A DNA stretch of 21,511 nucleotides, from NCBI GenBank assembly GCA_041670885.1, contig JBAXYJ010000016.1, forward strand, positions 1-21,511. The letters run 5' to 3'. The DNA comes from JAJBWD01 sp041670885 (lineage in GTDB: Bacteria; Bacillota; Clostridia; Clostridiales; Clostridiaceae). Position 1 is the first letter of the stretch, and every line of letters begins with the position of its first letter. Below, in pieces: positions 20,498 to 21,511 of this stretch. The position numbers and the translations under genes were made by a program. Below the pieces are notes generated by a model. The model did not search any database. It was not told where the DNA came from and saw only the letters and a program-made list of their open reading frames with translations.

Positions 20498-20533
20498 TAC
20501 TAAAATGATTAAATTATAATAGGGGTGATATTT

Positions 20534-21025
20534 GTGATAAAAACAGCAATACTAACTATGAGTGATAAAGGTTCAAGGGGAGAAAGAATAGATGAAACCG
20601 GACCTTCTATAAGAAGGGAACTGGAAAAAGGCGAATATGAGATTTGCTATTATAAGATAATTCCTGATGAAAAAGAAGAAATTGAAAAAGAGCTTATAAA
20701 TATATGTGATAATCTCAAAATTGATTTAGTAATAACAAATGGAGGAACAGGTTTTTCAAAAAGAGATGTGACACCTGAAGCTACAAGAGCTGTTATAGAA
20801 AAATATGTGCCGGGCATAGGTGAGGCAATGAGAATGAAATCTCTTTCCATAACTCCAAGAGCCATGCTATCCCGCGGAATATCAGGAATAAGAGGGAATT
20901 CTCTTATTGTTAATCTTCCGGGAAGTCCTAAAGCAGCTATGGAAAACCTTCTTTTTATTCTGCCGGCAATACCTCATGGCATTGGTATTTTATTAGGAGA
21001 AGCTTCCGAATGCGCAAGGAAGTAA
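20534..21025 (+). CDS. MogA/MoaB family molybdopterin adenylyltransferase-like protein
   Basis: A 163-residue protein. GTG at 20534 follows AGGGGTG (20521-20527) at 6 nt; the earlier GTG at 20525 lies in that site. The MoCF_biosynth fold is clear: TMSDKGSRGERIDETGP near the N-terminus, TNGGTGFSKRDVTPEAT at 68-84, and NLPGSPKA at 127-134. Members adenylylate molybdopterin before metal insertion by MoeA. MogA and MoaB are hard to tell apart by eye; the length and sequence fit the Firmicute MoaB/MogA group. A partial moeA follows 30 nt downstream, supporting a molybdenum cofactor operon. The upstream region holds four DnaA-like boxes. Confidence 0.9.
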   Translation: MIKTAILTMSDKGSRGERIDETGPSIRRELEKGEYEICYYKIIPDEKEEIEKELINICDNLKIDLVITNGGTGFSKRDVTPEATRAVIEKYVPGIGEAMRMKSLSITPRAMLSRGISGIRGNSLIVNLPGSPKAAMENLLFILPAIPHGIGILLGEASECARK

Positions 21026-21055
21026 TATGGATTACAAAGGCTTGGAGGAATAAAT

Positions 21056-21511
21056 ATGGATTTTTTTAATGTTGTATCTGCAGAAGAAGCTGTTAAATTA
21101 ATAAATGAAGCTGTAAAGACTGATATAGGTTATGAAAAGGTTAACATACTGGAGAGCATTGGACGGATATGCTGTGAGGATATTAGGGCTGCAGTAAATA
21201 TTCCCGAATTTAAAAGGTCAACAGTTGACGGATATGCTGTAAGTTCTAAAGATACATTTGGGGCAAGTGAAGCTATGCCTGCTATTTTGAATTATAAAGG
21301 CGAGGTTTTAATGGGGAAGGTTCCTGCATCTGACATAGGCTATGCAGAGTGCCTTTACGTTCCTACAGGAGGAATGCTTCCTGATAATGCAGACAGCGTA
21401 GTTATGATTGAATATACAGATAAGCTGGATGAAGATACAGTACTTTCCTATTCCCCTGCTGCAAAGGGAGATAACGTTATACATATAGGTGATGACGTAA
21501 GAATTGGAGAT
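21056..21511 (+). CDS. moeA: Molybdopterin molybdenumtransferase MoeA, N-terminal part (cut by window end)
   Basis: ATG at 21056 follows GGAGG (21044-21048) at 7 nt. The first 152 residues are visible and the frame is open to the window end. The family N-terminal pattern is present: VVSAEEAVKLINEAV, then ESIGRICCEDIRA, and the key PEFKRSTVDGYAV segment, then VLMGKVP and YVPTGGMLPDNADSVVMIE. MoeA inserts molybdate into adenylylated molybdopterin made by the preceding gene product. The catalytic domain proper lies beyond the window. Confidence 0.92.
   Translation, partial: MDFFNVVSAEEAVKLINEAVKTDIGYEKVNILESIGRICCEDIRAAVNIPEFKRSTVDGYAVSSKDTFGASEAMPAILNYKGEVLMGKVPASDIGYAECLYVPTGGMLPDNADSVVMIEYTDKLDEDTVLSYSPAAKGDNVIHIGDDVRIGD

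Noticed and set aside
20492..20520. TCCACA-17-TATAAT as promoter of the MogA-like gene
   Set aside because: The start would fall at about 20527, inside the ribosome binding site, leaving almost no leader; the DnaA-box reading of the TCCACA is equally good.

Overview
This is a low-GC, AT-rich window with strong Shine-Dalgarno sites (AGGAGG or GGGGG types), intrinsic terminators and sigma-A or extended -10 promoters. The gene content includes the DUF1659/DUF2922/DUF3006 small proteins, an M20D amidohydrolase, an ECF sigma factor with a DUF4179 partner, and a GGDEF/HD-GYP protein. Together these point to a Clostridium-like Firmicute chromosome. No phage, transposase, CRISPR array, rRNA or tRNA was recognised.

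Layout. 1-1074: a DUF2207 export-signal protein (minus strand, cut by the window edge) and three small conserved proteins. 1104-3018 (minus): ispF-cls, isoprenoid and cardiolipin synthesis. 3201-4331: an M20D amidohydrolase. 4332-6505: a 64-bp dispersed repeat, then a promoter, a structured leader with a possible 16-codon uORF and terminator, a hairpin over the ribosome binding site, and asnB. 6517-8598 (minus): a 7TM-like/PAS/GGDEF/HD-GYP cyclic-di-GMP protein whose GGDEF domain looks degenerate. 8736-9978: a DUF3267 membrane zincin facing a zinc-ribbon/YbjQ pair. 10021-10567: a possible HTH gene remnant and a DUF503 gene. 10597-12528: an ECF sigma/DUF4179 anti-sigma operon with a possible self-recognised ECF promoter.

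12530-12982 is the most unusual part. It holds three tandem diverged copies of a minus-strand unit. Each copy has a 16-bp TGTCA-N6-TGTCA direct repeat (PhoB-type Pho box geometry), a -10 box exactly 11 nt downstream, a short transcript with a CCCC(CC) tract, and a GC-containing terminator hairpin with a second C-run in its loop. I read this as a triplet of response-regulator-controlled, C-rich small RNAs that could pair with Shine-Dalgarno sequences.

13099-19387 is a six-gene plus-strand operon: a methyltransferase, hisS, a nitroreductase, a HAD-methyltransferase fusion, natA and natB. A short 51-codon minus-strand gene and a sortase follow, fired from back-to-back extended -10 promoters that are inverted copies of each other. 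20294-20533 carries a 17-bp-arm palindrome with two inverted perfect DnaA boxes and two more DnaA-like boxes downstream. The window closes with molybdenum-cofactor genes: MogA/MoaB family and moeA (cut by the window end).

Several starts were moved from the longest possible ORF to the start that has a proper ribosome binding site: 8598, 10286, 13099, 18200 and 20534.
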